This document shows positions 1 to 6,770 of a DNA stretch of 7,990 nucleotides, in pieces. Below the pieces are notes generated by a model. The model did no database searches. It was given only the letters and a program-made list of their open reading frames with translations, and was not told the DNA's origin. This DNA is from a bacterium. GTDB taxonomy: Bacteria > Pseudomonadota > Alphaproteobacteria > Rhizobiales > Xanthobacteraceae. The stretch lies in NCBI GenBank assembly GCA_029946075.1, contig JAQSDT010000068.1, forward strand, positions 1 to 7,990, read 5' to 3'. Numbering within the stretch: the stretch's first letter is position 1; every line of letters starts with the position of its first letter. A program made the translations under genes and the position numbers.

Positions 1-249
1 TAACCGGACTCAGTCGGCCTGGCGTGACGTACCATCCGAGGCAAGCTCCACCCTCCGCCCAGCGTCGAAACCATGGTGTATCGAAGCCGAGACGTGTCAA
101 ACCCGCGGCGCGCGCGGGCGGGTCTTCCTTATGTAGTCGATCTGGCGCGGTCCAACCGCCAGCCTGCCGGAAGCAATGGCATTTTCCGGCTGAACCTGCA
201 ACTTCATATCTTTCACATTCGCGTGAACCAATGCTGGCAGTGCTAGCAG
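1..249. other. Intergenic or gene-poor left edge
   Basis: I find no coding sequence here that I can support. The one open frame of some length on the plus strand (24-314) has an Arg/Pro/Ser-rich, low-complexity composition and runs into the 3' end of the minus-strand gene, so it is most likely chance in GC-rich DNA. Two small inverted repeats are visible: a GC-only 6-bp stem at 102-107/113-118 and a 7-bp stem at 166-172/184-190. The stretch lies downstream of the minus-strand SGNH gene and may hold its 3' untranslated region. Confidence 0.5.
166..190 (-). terminator. Possible weak terminator hairpin after the SGNH gene
   Basis: Arms GCCGGAA (166-172) and TTCCGGC (184-190) form a perfect 7-bp stem with an 11-base loop, about 60 bases past the stop codon of the minus-strand gene. 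No T-run follows on the minus strand, so it does not meet the usual definition of an intrinsic terminator. It may only be a structured 3' end or chance. Confidence 0.2.
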
Positions 250-1314
250 CTACCAGTCGCCGCCGACGGCCTTCTTCACTTCGTCGAAGAGCAGCCGGTT
301 GCCGGCTTCGGTGAAATGGACGTCGCCAGGGATGAAATACTTGCCGATCGCCACAGGGGCCGGCTCACGGAAGAAGGGCGCGAAGCCATCGACGAAGCGG
401 ATGCCGCGCATCAGCGCCCAGTCGCGCCAGTGCCGCACCTGCAGGCTGTCGCGATCGCCCGCCGCGACATTGTCCGGCCAGGGATAGACCACGAGGGTGA
501 GGCGGCAGTGCCAGTCGCGGCACAGGGCCACGATCCGGTCGAGGTTGCCGCCCGCCACCTCCAGCCCGTGCCGGCCCCAGCTCTCAAGCAAAACCGGATC
601 GAACGTCCAGCGTGCCCGCGCCCGGCCGAACGACATCCTCTGATGGAACGAGGAGGCTACCGACAGGTCGTGAACAAGATGAACGACCGCGAAGTTGTTG
701 ACGAAAAACTGTCCGACCTCGGCCCACGGGATCGTCCAGCCCACCGTTGGCGCGGGGCCGACGGCGCTGTCACTGCCGGCGCGATAGACATTGGCATCGT
801 CGTCGATGTCCGACAGGTCGAGAAAGACGAAGATTTCTACGGGCTTCAGCCCCAGCCGCTCGGCCGCGGCCCGGATCTTCTGGTGATAGATGGCCGGGCT
901 GTAGGACGCGACGCCGAGATTATAGACATCCTTGTCCTGTTTGCCGGCCGCGCAGGCCATGAGGCCGGCAAAACTATGCTCGTAGCTCGAGCCCAGCGCC
1001 TCGGTGAAGGAATCGCCGATGACGAAAATCGCCTCCCGGCCCTTCTCCGGTTCACCGGCCGCGCAGGCGCCGGTCCTGAACCCGAACCTGTCGGTCTTCC
1101 ACGGATAGCGGACGTTGCCCCAGACGCGCGTGATCTCCCGATTCGGGACGAGATCGTGATGATGGGCGGCCGGCATGTAGACGCCGGGCCGGGCCGCCTC
1201 CGCCCAGGATTTCTTCAGACCAGAGAACAATGTGGCGGTCAGGGTAAAATCCAGCACCAGGGTAATCGCCACCACGACGAGCGCCTGGCCGACAAACCGC
1301 ATGACAGATTTCAA
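250..1314 (-). CDS. Membrane-anchored SGNH/GDSL-hydrolase-like protein
   Basis: Likely an esterase or O-acyltransferase of the SGNH fold; the substrate is unknown. With the TTG start chosen here it has 354 residues. Residues about 8-30 form one hydrophobic segment (signal anchor or uncleaved signal peptide), placing the enzyme domain outside the inner membrane. A HHHDLVPN stretch (51-58) and a GFR motif (78-80) resemble the lead-in of AlgX/SGNH-like proteins. SGNH block I is GDSFTEALG with Ser102 as nucleophile, block II is NLGVASYSP (132-140), a block III-like segment is LSDIDDD (167-173), and the C-terminal GDVHFTEAGN (330-339) supplies Asp331 and His333. The frame stays open up to 1383, but that start would overlap the divergent LLM gene and its ribosome-binding site. 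TTG at 1314 has AGGGAA six bases upstream. ATG at 1302 is an alternative without a good binding site. Proteins of this type often decorate surface polysaccharides, but nothing here names the target. Confidence 0.82.
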   Translation of the reverse strand: MKSVMRFVGQALVVVAITLVLDFTLTATLFSGLKKSWAEAARPGVYMPAAHHHDLVPNREITRVWGNVRYPWKTDRFGFRTGACAAGEPEKGREAIFVIGDSFTEALGSSYEHSFAGLMACAAGKQDKDVYNLGVASYSPAIYHQKIRAAAERLGLKPVEIFVFLDLSDIDDDANVYRAGSDSAVGPAPTVGWTIPWAEVGQFFVNNFAVVHLVHDLSVASSFHQRMSFGRARARWTFDPVLLESWGRHGLEVAGGNLDRIVALCRDWHCRLTLVVYPWPDNVAAGDRDSLQVRHWRDWALMRGIRFVDGFAPFFREPAPVAIGKYFIPGDVHFTEAGNRLLFDEVKKAVGGDW

Positions 1315-1326
1315 TCGATGTTCCCT
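1312..1326 (-). promoter_or_regulatory. Ribosome-binding site that favours a TTG start for the SGNH gene
   Basis: On the minus strand AGGGAA (1326-1321) is followed by six bases and then TTG (1314-1312), in frame with the SGNH protein. The next in-frame ATG (1302) has no purine-rich sequence at the proper distance, and its start would shorten the protein by only four residues. Confidence 0.5.
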
Positions 1327-1368
1327 GTTGGTCGTCCGGCGCCCGCCGATGCTACGGTCTCGTCTCCC

Positions 1369-1374
1369 AGGAGG
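1369..1374 (+). promoter_or_regulatory. Strong Shine-Dalgarno sequence for the LLM oxidoreductase
   Basis: AGGAGG lies eight bases before the ATG at 1383 and fixes that start. The promoter must lie in the short divergent gap (about 1315-1368). A possible TTGGTC (1328-1333) and TACGGT (1353-1358) pair has a 19-base spacer and is weak. Confidence 0.75.
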
Positions 1375-1382
1375 AAACGACA

Positions 1383-2420
1383 ATGAAGCTCGGCCTCTCG
1401 ATCGGCTATTCCCGCGCCGCCCTCGATATCCCCGTGAAGCTGGTGCAGCGCGCCGAGGAGCTGGGCTACGACTCCGTCTGGACGGCGGAGGCCTACGGCT
1501 CCGATGCCGTCACACCGCTCGCCTTCCTCGCCGCCCACACCAAGCGCATCAAGCTGGGCACCGGCATCATGCAGCTTGCCGCCCGCACGCCCGCCAATGC
1601 CGCCATGTCGGCCGCGACCGTCGATGCGATGGCCGGCGGCGGCCGCTTCCTGGCGGGCATCGGCGTCTCGGGCCCGCAGATCGTCGAGGGCTGGTACGGC
1701 CAGCCCTGGGGCAAGCCCTATTGGCGCATGCGCGATTACGTGGCGATCATGCGCAAGATTTTTAAGCGCGAAGGACCGGTCAGCCACGAAGGCCGCGAGA
1801 TTTCACTGCCCTACACCGGCCCCGGCGCCATGGGCATCGGCAAGCCGCTGAAATCCATCCTGCACATGAACCCCGACATCCCGATCTATCTCGCCACCGG
1901 CAACGAGGCGACGGTGAAGCTGACCGCGGAGATCGCCGACGGCTGGCTGCCCATGGGCTTCATGCCGGGCGCCATGGACGAGTACCGGCCATGGCTGGAA
2001 GAAGGCTTCCGCCGCGCCGGCAACGGCAAGGGTTTCAAGGACTTCGCCATCGCCGCCAACGTCCATGTCGAGGTCGATAACGATGTGAAGGGCGCGCTCG
2101 CCCGGCTGAAGCCCGAGGTCGCGCTCTATGTCGGCGGCATGGGCCACAAGACCAAGAACTTCCACAACGACATCATGGTGCGCCGTGGCTTCGGCAATGC
2201 CGCCAAGCGCATCCAGGAACTCTACCTCGCCGGCGCCAAGGACGAGGCCATCGCGTCAGTGCCCGACGAGTGGGTCGACATGAAATCCATCGTCGGCCCG
2301 CCCGCCCGCATCCGCGAGCGCTACCGCGCCTGGGAGGACTGCGGCGCCGACACGCTCAACGTCCGCTCACGCCAGCCCGAGGCGATCGAGGCGATGGCCA
2401 AGGCGGCAAGGCTGAACTGA
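1383..2420 (+). CDS. LLM-class (luciferase-like) flavin/F420-dependent oxidoreductase
   Basis: A 345-residue member of the bacterial luciferase-like TIM-barrel family, most like the single-domain LLM-class F420-dependent oxidoreductases common in actinobacteria and in some alphaproteobacteria. It starts with a typical first barrel strand (MKLGLSIGYS), then AEELGYDSVW (24-33), the segment IKLGTGIMQLAARTP (56-70), the ANAAMSAATVDAMAGGGR run (71-88) and FLAGIGVSGPQIVEGWYGQPW (89-109). These are hallmark family segments around the cofactor and the barrel core. The C-terminal helices end in EAMAKAARLN. The length is normal for the family and I see no break. The choice between F420 and FMN, and the substrate, cannot be read from the sequence. 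It is transcribed divergently from the SGNH gene and is followed by a palindromic repeat 20 bases after its stop. GC content is high (46 of 60 bases at 1621-1680), matching the host background. Confidence 0.93.
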   Translation: MKLGLSIGYSRAALDIPVKLVQRAEELGYDSVWTAEAYGSDAVTPLAFLAAHTKRIKLGTGIMQLAARTPANAAMSAATVDAMAGGGRFLAGIGVSGPQIVEGWYGQPWGKPYWRMRDYVAIMRKIFKREGPVSHEGREISLPYTGPGAMGIGKPLKSILHMNPDIPIYLATGNEATVKLTAEIADGWLPMGFMPGAMDEYRPWLEEGFRRAGNGKGFKDFAIAANVHVEVDNDVKGALARLKPEVALYVGGMGHKTKNFHNDIMVRRGFGNAAKRIQELYLAGAKDEAIASVPDEWVDMKSIVGPPARIRERYRAWEDCGADTLNVRSRQPEAIEAMAKAARLN

Positions 2421-2440
2421 GCGCTGTGACCTCATCCCGT

Positions 2441-2481
2441 CCTCCCCCGTCTCGGGGGAGGTGGCCGAAGGCCGGAGGGGG
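2441..2481 (+). repeat. Palindromic intergenic repeat, copy A
   Basis: A 41-base element made of two hairpins. The first is CCTCCCCCG (2441-2449) paired with CGGGGGAGG (2453-2461), a perfect 9-bp stem with a 3-base loop. The second is GGCC (2463-2466) paired with GGCC (2470-2473) around GAA. Its reverse complement recurs at 6764-6806 with one substitution and a 2-base length difference in the loop. It begins 20 bases after the LLM stop codon. It may act as a transcript-end hairpin or be a REP-like mobile repeat; there is no T-run after it. Confidence 0.8.
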
Positions 2482-2513
2482 TCTCGGCGCGCGACTACAT
2501 GCCCACCTTCGAA

Positions 2514-2552
2514 GGCGCTTAAGCAGCGCCGATGCGGGGGCACTTCCCCCGC
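2514..2552. repeat. Tandem GC hairpins in the left gap
   Basis: GGCGCT (2514-2519) pairs with AGCGCC (2525-2530) around a 5-base loop. Immediately after, GCGGGGG (2534-2540) pairs with CCCCCGC (2546-2552) around CACTT. Together with copy A they make a cluster of strong structures within about 110 bases. The run TCCCCCGCAAGCGGAGG (2545-2561) resembles the arm-loop-arm pattern of copy A in a degraded form. Confidence 0.55.
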
Positions 2553-2703
2553 AAGCGGAGGCAGAGAAGACGCTGTCAATCTGCCAAGCAGACTTGTCGG
2601 CGGTCATGATGGAGGCGCGCTTTCCAAGGCGAAACTCAACTTGCGACTAAGGTCCGCCAGACGCCGCAACTGAACTGAGTAGTGAGCGATTATCATGACA
2701 GCC

Positions 2704-2712
2704 TGCTATGAT
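2704..2712 (+). promoter_or_regulatory. Candidate extended -10 promoter of the SIR2 gene
   Basis: TGCTATGAT (2704-2712) matches the extended -10 pattern TGnTATAAT with one mismatch. No good -35 lies 16-18 bases upstream, as is tolerated for extended -10 promoters. A start about seven bases downstream (near 2719) would leave a leader of only some 14 bases, just enough to include the Shine-Dalgarno sequence. A TATCAT at 2691-2696 is a weaker alternative. Confidence 0.4.
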
Positions 2713-2721
2713 TTTGTTGGC

Positions 2722-2727
2722 GGGGAG
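2722..2727 (+). promoter_or_regulatory. Ribosome-binding site of the SIR2 gene
   Basis: GGGGAG ends five bases before the ATG at 2733, supporting this start. The SIR2 nucleotide-binding motif follows at residues 27-32, the expected distance from the N-terminus for this family. Confidence 0.55.
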
Positions 2728-2732
2728 CGCTC

Positions 2733-5700
2733 ATGAGATTTATCGCAGACGGCCCATCAATACCGGACGAACTACTGCTGGCACGCGATCAAGGGCGTGT
2801 CATTTTCTTCTGCGGTGCGGGAGTCTCCAGAGCGCGTGCGAACTTGCCCGATTTCTTTGGGCTAGCGAAGAAAGTGATATCGGCTCTGGGCGTTCTGGAA
2901 GAAAGCCCCGCTTACAAATTAATTCGCGAAGCGCAGACCATCGACACACGAATTGGCGTGTCCGGAGTAATATCGGCGGATCGCGTCTTCGGGCTTCTGG
3001 AACGTGACTTTCTGCCTCGGGATATTGAGGCGGCGGTGGCGGCGGCACTCAAACCCACGAAGGACTGCGACTTGGGTCCTCACAGGCTCCTGCTCGATCT
3101 TGCAACTACCCCAGAGGGCATCGTTCGGCTTGTAACGACAAACTTCGATAGACTTTTTGACGATTGCGGGCGCGATCTTCCGAGCTGGCAACCGCCGCGA
3201 TTGCCGGATCCATCGCGTCCCAACGAGTTGAACGGAATAGTTTACCTCCATGGACGAGCAAAACCGGATTACGACGGTGCCGAAAAGGACGGGTTTGTTC
3301 TCTCAAGCTCCGAGTTCGGCCGCGCCTATCTCTCCGATGGGTGGGCTACCTCGTTTTTTAGAGAGATCATCCAACGATACGTAGTCGTATTCGTTGGTTA
3401 CACAGCGGATGATCCACCGGTCCAATATCTCCTGGAAGCCCTGAACAAGACTTCAGGAAAACTCGACAACGTGTACGCTTTCCAATCGGGCGGAGCGAAC
3501 GACGCCGCCGCACGTTGGCGACATAAGGGCGTCGAAGCAATTGCCTATGACTCAGCAGATGCGCACGGTGCACTTTGGCGAACACTTGAAGCCTGGGCTG
3601 AAAGGGCGCGAAGCTCGGATCAATGGTATTCGTCGGTTATTGAATCGGCAAAGAGAGGGCCGGAATTACTACTTCCACATGAACGAGGACAGGTTGCTCA
3701 TGTGGTGTCGACCTACGAGGGAGCAAAGAGGTTCTCCGATGGAGACGAGCCGCCGTGCGCTGAATGGCTATGCGTTTTTGATCCTAGTCGTCGCTACGCG
3801 AAGCCTGGATACCTAGGTAGCTTTCCTGAACGCGGTCCATACGTCGATCCTTTCGACTTGTATGGTCTCGATTCCGATGTTCCGCCAAACAGGATCGACC
3901 CTGACGACCATTCACCTAAGCGCGAGGTGCAAGTAGGTTCTTGGGATGCTTTTGCCCTGAACAGGTTAGATTGGACGCTCCTAAGCGAGCACAACCTTCC
4001 TGCTTTGCGCGGACATTGGGCGGCGAATTCGCCAAGATTGGCGCCGCGCCTACATCAACTCGGCATATGGATTGCGAAGGTATCCAATAAGCCCGCTACT
4101 GTTTGGTGGGCAGCCCACCAAGCACCGCTCCACTCCGACATTCGAGACCAAATACGATGGGAGTTGGAAAGGGGTACCCGAGTCTCAACATTTGAGATTC
4201 GTCGCGCATGGCACTTTCTTTTCGAGGCTTGGGGCCAATTCAAAAGCGCGTTTCCTCGCGAATTGTTCGAACTCGAAGCGCTAATCGCCAAGGATGGCTG
4301 GGACAGCGCTATAGTCCGGCAGTACGCCGATATTCGACGGCCCTTTCCCAAAGTTGAGCCGAACTATTGGGGCGGTCCCAAACCACCAAGCACGACTTCT
4401 GAAGCAAGTAGTCGCGATCTGTTCATGCGAGACGTAGAGTATCCCGATCAACACGAAAAATTGGAGATTCCGGATGAATGGGTTGCAGCGACGACTGTAG
4501 CTCTTCGCGGGAATCTTGAATACGCACTGACGCTGGAAACTGAAATTGGTGGCTATGGCTTAACGGATATCAGTCCGATTGTGCCTGATGAAGATCATGG
4601 TGACAGCTATAAGCGCACGCATGGTCTTTCTGCAGCTGTTATCGAATTTTCCACGCTATTTTCTCGGCTGGTCGCCTTAAACCCAGACCGCGCCCGACAA
4701 GAATTCGATTCTTGGTCTACGACGGACGACACGATCTTTACGCGACTGAGAATATGCGCTGCCGGCAAAGTGAGCCTCATACCGGCGACTGATTTTGGCA
4801 AAGTAATTCATGATGTAAGCGATGACGCTTTTTGGCATGCACGACACCAAAGAGACCTTCTCCTAGTCCTAGCTGATCGCTGGAAGGACCTTGATGAGGG
4901 GGCGCGTGAAGCTATTGAGAAGAGATTACTTTCGGGTCCAGCACGTTGGGAGAACGAGAAAGAAGATGAATTTGGTGAACGAAAGGCATCATATGCCCTC
5001 AGCCGCATTCATTGGCTTTCGAAGCACGGATGCTCTTTCGGATTCAATCTGGACGACATCACGCAGCAGCTTCGCGCGAAGGCACCGAAATGGAAGCCCG
5101 AATATGCAGAGGCCGCTGTAGAATCTTTAGAAGGTCGATCTGGCATCGTTGAAACCAAGACCGACTATGCACCGCTACTGAATGAACCTCTTTCTTCAGT
5201 CCTCTCGCGTGCCACAGAGCTAAGCGGGCGAACTGACGATTTCTTGGTCGAGAAGGATCCCTTCGCAGGATTGGCCGCTGAACGCCCGGTGCGTGCTTTT
5301 TCGGCGCTCATGCATGCCGCCAAGAGTGGTGTGTATCCTGAATGGGCGTGGCGCACCTTCCTGGGTCCGAAAGCGAGAGAAAAGGATAACGCTAGATTGG
5401 TTGGTCTGATCGCCGTTCGGCTCGCCAGCTATTCCGAAGAAACTCTGGCAACACTCATTCGACCCATCTCAGATTGGCTAGCGCGATCGAGTAAAATTCT
5501 CGCAGTTGAATATCCAAAGGCGTTCGACAATGTCCTGCGGAAACTTATCGAAACACTCCGTCTTCAGCCCACTGAAGGCCGATCCGGCATCATCCGAGGT
5601 AGCCGCGAACCAGATTGGACGATGGAGGCGATCAATGCCCCAGTTGGGAAGATCGCAGAGGCTCTCTTTTACGATCCACGGAAGAATGACCTGAAGCCGG

Positions 5701-6569
5701 GCGAAGGATTTCCTGCTTCGTGGCTAGGCTTCGTGGATGACTTATTGAATCTTGATGGCGACATGCGTCGCCATGCCATCGTGAGCTTCTTCCACAATCT
5801 GAATTGGTTCTACGCGATTGATCCTTCGTGGACTGAGAGGAGCCTGCTCGTCGTCTTCAACAGTGATAACGAAGACGATCAAGACGCGGCATGGGCCGGA
5901 TTTCTGTGGGGAGCAACCATTCCCAATCAGAAACTTTACATGCGTATGAAGCCAGACTTTCTAGCCCTCGCAAGAGACTCGATGCCATCGCGTCGCGGCT
6001 ACGGCAATATACTCACCTCAATAATCTTGGCGGGATGGGGAAGCACGAACAAGGCCGATGGTGAACGGCTAATTTCAAATCAAGAAATGCGAAATCTACT
6101 GCTAAGCGTAAACGACGACTTTCGTTCACGTATCCTATGGCAGCTGGAACGCTGGTCGACAGACAAAGATGAGGAACCAAGCAGATGGGCTGAGTTGTTG
6201 CCGCAATTTCTTCAAGAAGTGTGGCCTCGACAGATTTCCGCGAAATCGCCCACCATTTCCGCCCGTCTTTGTGACCTGGCCTTTTCAAATGGAACGCGGT
6301 TTCCTGTAATCGCCGAAATTGTCTTACCGCTTCTCACCAAGATCGATCGCGACCATCTAATGTTACCCAATCTTCGCAAATCGAAGGACAACATTGTTGA
6401 TCTCTATCCAGAACAAACCCTCGCTTTGCTAAGTGCCATTTTGCCAGGTAGCGCAGCTACTTGGCCGTATGGCATTGAAGAAATAATTCAGAAAATTGGC
6501 GAAGCCAATGATCAGTTGAATAGAGATGAACGCTTGATGTCGCTCAAACGGAGGTGGGATGCGCGATGA
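2733..6569 (+). CDS. Large SIR2-domain protein with DUF4020-like C-terminus; probable anti-phage NADase effector
   Basis: A 1278-residue protein. Residues about 1-290 form a SIR2_2-type Rossmann domain: FFCGAGVS (25-32) binds NAD, VTTNFD (134-139) carries the catalytic Asn137, YLHG (171-174) carries His173, and FVGYTADD (220-227) is the usual closing motif. The Asn and His correspond to the pair needed for NAD+ cleavage in defence-associated sirtuins. The four-cysteine zinc ribbon of protein deacetylase sirtuins is absent. Residues about 300-1030 are tryptophan-rich and mostly helical, with no domain I can name. From about 1030 (DPSWTERSLL) to about 1240 the sequence looks like DUF4020, a domain known with SIR2 in large single-gene defence proteins of the DSR kind. 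I expect a cytosolic protein whose C-terminal part senses infection and whose SIR2 domain then destroys NAD+, causing abortive infection. It has no membrane segment and no evident partner gene. Composition is foreign to the neighbourhood: 32/60 GC at 5401-5460 and 24/60 at 6061-6120, with ATA, TTA and AGA codons. The SIR2 call is firm; DUF4020 is from memory of the family; the defence role is inferred. Confidence 0.88.
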   Translation: MRFIADGPSIPDELLLARDQGRVIFFCGAGVSRARANLPDFFGLAKKVISALGVLEESPAYKLIREAQTIDTRIGVSGVISADRVFGLLERDFLPRDIEAAVAAALKPTKDCDLGPHRLLLDLATTPEGIVRLVTTNFDRLFDDCGRDLPSWQPPRLPDPSRPNELNGIVYLHGRAKPDYDGAEKDGFVLSSSEFGRAYLSDGWATSFFREIIQRYVVVFVGYTADDPPVQYLLEALNKTSGKLDNVYAFQSGGANDAAARWRHKGVEAIAYDSADAHGALWRTLEAWAERARSSDQWYSSVIESAKRGPELLLPHERGQVAHVVSTYEGAKRFSDGDEPPCAEWLCVFDPSRRYAKPGYLGSFPERGPYVDPFDLYGLDSDVPPNRIDPDDHSPKREVQVGSWDAFALNRLDWTLLSEHNLPALRGHWAANSPRLAPRLHQLGIWIAKVSNKPATVWWAAHQAPLHSDIRDQIRWELERGTRVSTFEIRRAWHFLFEAWGQFKSAFPRELFELEALIAKDGWDSAIVRQYADIRRPFPKVEPNYWGGPKPPSTTSEASSRDLFMRDVEYPDQHEKLEIPDEWVAATTVALRGNLEYALTLETEIGGYGLTDISPIVPDEDHGDSYKRTHGLSAAVIEFSTLFSRLVALNPDRARQEFDSWSTTDDTIFTRLRICAAGKVSLIPATDFGKVIHDVSDDAFWHARHQRDLLLVLADRWKDLDEGAREAIEKRLLSGPARWENEKEDEFGERKASYALSRIHWLSKHGCSFGFNLDDITQQLRAKAPKWKPEYAEAAVESLEGRSGIVETKTDYAPLLNEPLSSVLSRATELSGRTDDFLVEKDPFAGLAAERPVRAFSALMHAAKSGVYPEWAWRTFLGPKAREKDNARLVGLIAVRLASYSEETLATLIRPISDWLARSSKILAVEYPKAFDNVLRKLIETLRLQPTEGRSGIIRGSREPDWTMEAINAPVGKIAEALFYDPRKNDLKPGEGFPASWLGFVDDLLNLDGDMRRHAIVSFFHNLNWFYAIDPSWTERSLLVVFNSDNEDDQDAAWAGFLWGATIPNQKLYMRMKPDFLALARDSMPSRRGYGNILTSIILAGWGSTNKADGERLISNQEMRNLLLSVNDDFRSRILWQLERWSTDKDEEPSRWAELLPQFLQEVWPRQISAKSPTISARLCDLAFSNGTRFPVIAEIVLPLLTKIDRDHLMLPNLRKSKDNIVDLYPEQTLALLSAILPGSAATWPYGIEEIIQKIGEANDQLNRDERLMSLKRRWDAR

Positions 6570-6646
6570 GTTTCGCGCCAACTTACGCGGCTGCCATTCG
6601 AACGGTGCTCCGCAGGGGATGTCGAGCTGATATGGTACTAAATTAG
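6559..6646 (+). other. Two tiny frames overlapping the SIR2 stop; possible stub of a lost second gene
   Basis: GGAGGT (6550-6555) lies inside the last codons of the SIR2 gene. Ten bases after it, ATG (6566) overlaps the SIR2 TGA as ATGA and opens a 26-codon frame ending with TAG at 6644-6646. In a second frame, ATG at 6559 opens 23 codons (beginning MRDEFRANLRG) ending at 6628-6630. The ATGA overlap with a strong binding site is the usual form of translational coupling. Either frame could be the 5' remnant of a truncated partner gene, or chance. I cannot assign a product. Confidence 0.22.
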
Positions 6647-6731
6647 CGCCTTTTCGACGCGCGCTGAACCATCAACGGGTGGACTAGGACGATCAGGACT
6701 CATTTCCGCCGGTCCCACGGACAAGGGCAGA

Positions 6732-6770
6732 GAGGGGGAAAGCAACGGTCTTGGCGTTGCCTTCCCCCTC
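6732..6770. repeat. Long imperfect hairpin, 16-bp arms
   Basis: Left arm GAGGGGGAAAGCAACG (6732-6747) is complementary to right arm CGTTGCCTTCCCCCTC (6755-6770) except for one position (A6741 opposite C6761), with a 7-base loop (6748-6754). The right arm overlaps the first seven bases of repeat copy B, so the two form one composite structured element of about 75 bases (6732-6806). It could terminate or stabilise transcripts from either side. Confidence 0.7.

Larger units (their letters stand above)
2421..2732. other. Repeat-rich intergenic gap before the SIR2 gene
   Basis: No credible gene lies in these 312 bases; the open frames crossing it on both strands are low-complexity translations of GC palindromes. 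It contains a 41-base repeat (2441-2481), hairpins at 2514-2530 and 2534-2552, and from about 2635 a less GC-rich stretch leading into the SIR2 gene. That stretch includes a candidate extended -10 promoter. The composition change near 2635 is the likely left edge of the acquired DNA. Confidence 0.6.

Noticed and set aside
95..100. Exact TTGACA on the minus strand as a -35 box
   Set aside because: No acceptable -10 lies 16-18 bases downstream; the nearest TACACC follows after only 14 bases, and no gene follows within the window.
24..314. 96-codon plus-strand frame at the left edge
   Set aside because: Low-complexity Arg/Ser/Pro composition, no ribosome-binding site, and overlap with the 3' end of the SGNH gene.
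316..1386. 356-codon open frame on the plus strand opposite the SGNH gene
   Set aside because: It is an antisense shadow: rich in Arg, Asp, Pro and His with no recognisable domain, while the minus strand encodes clear SGNH motifs. Long antisense frames are usual in GC-rich genes.
2441..2561. CRISPR-like array, because several palindromes occur in series
   Set aside because: The units differ in sequence and length, spacers are not uniform, and no cas gene is present.
2270..2673. Small frames on both strands across the LLM 3' end and left gap
   Set aside because: They translate GC hairpins into Pro/Ser/Arg-rich strings and lack starts with binding sites.
2733..6569. Reading the SIR2 gene as a protein deacetylase (CobB-like)
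   Set aside because: The protein is about five times too long, lacks the zinc-binding cysteine pairs, and has the TTNFD and FVGYTADD motifs of the SIR2_2 NADase group.
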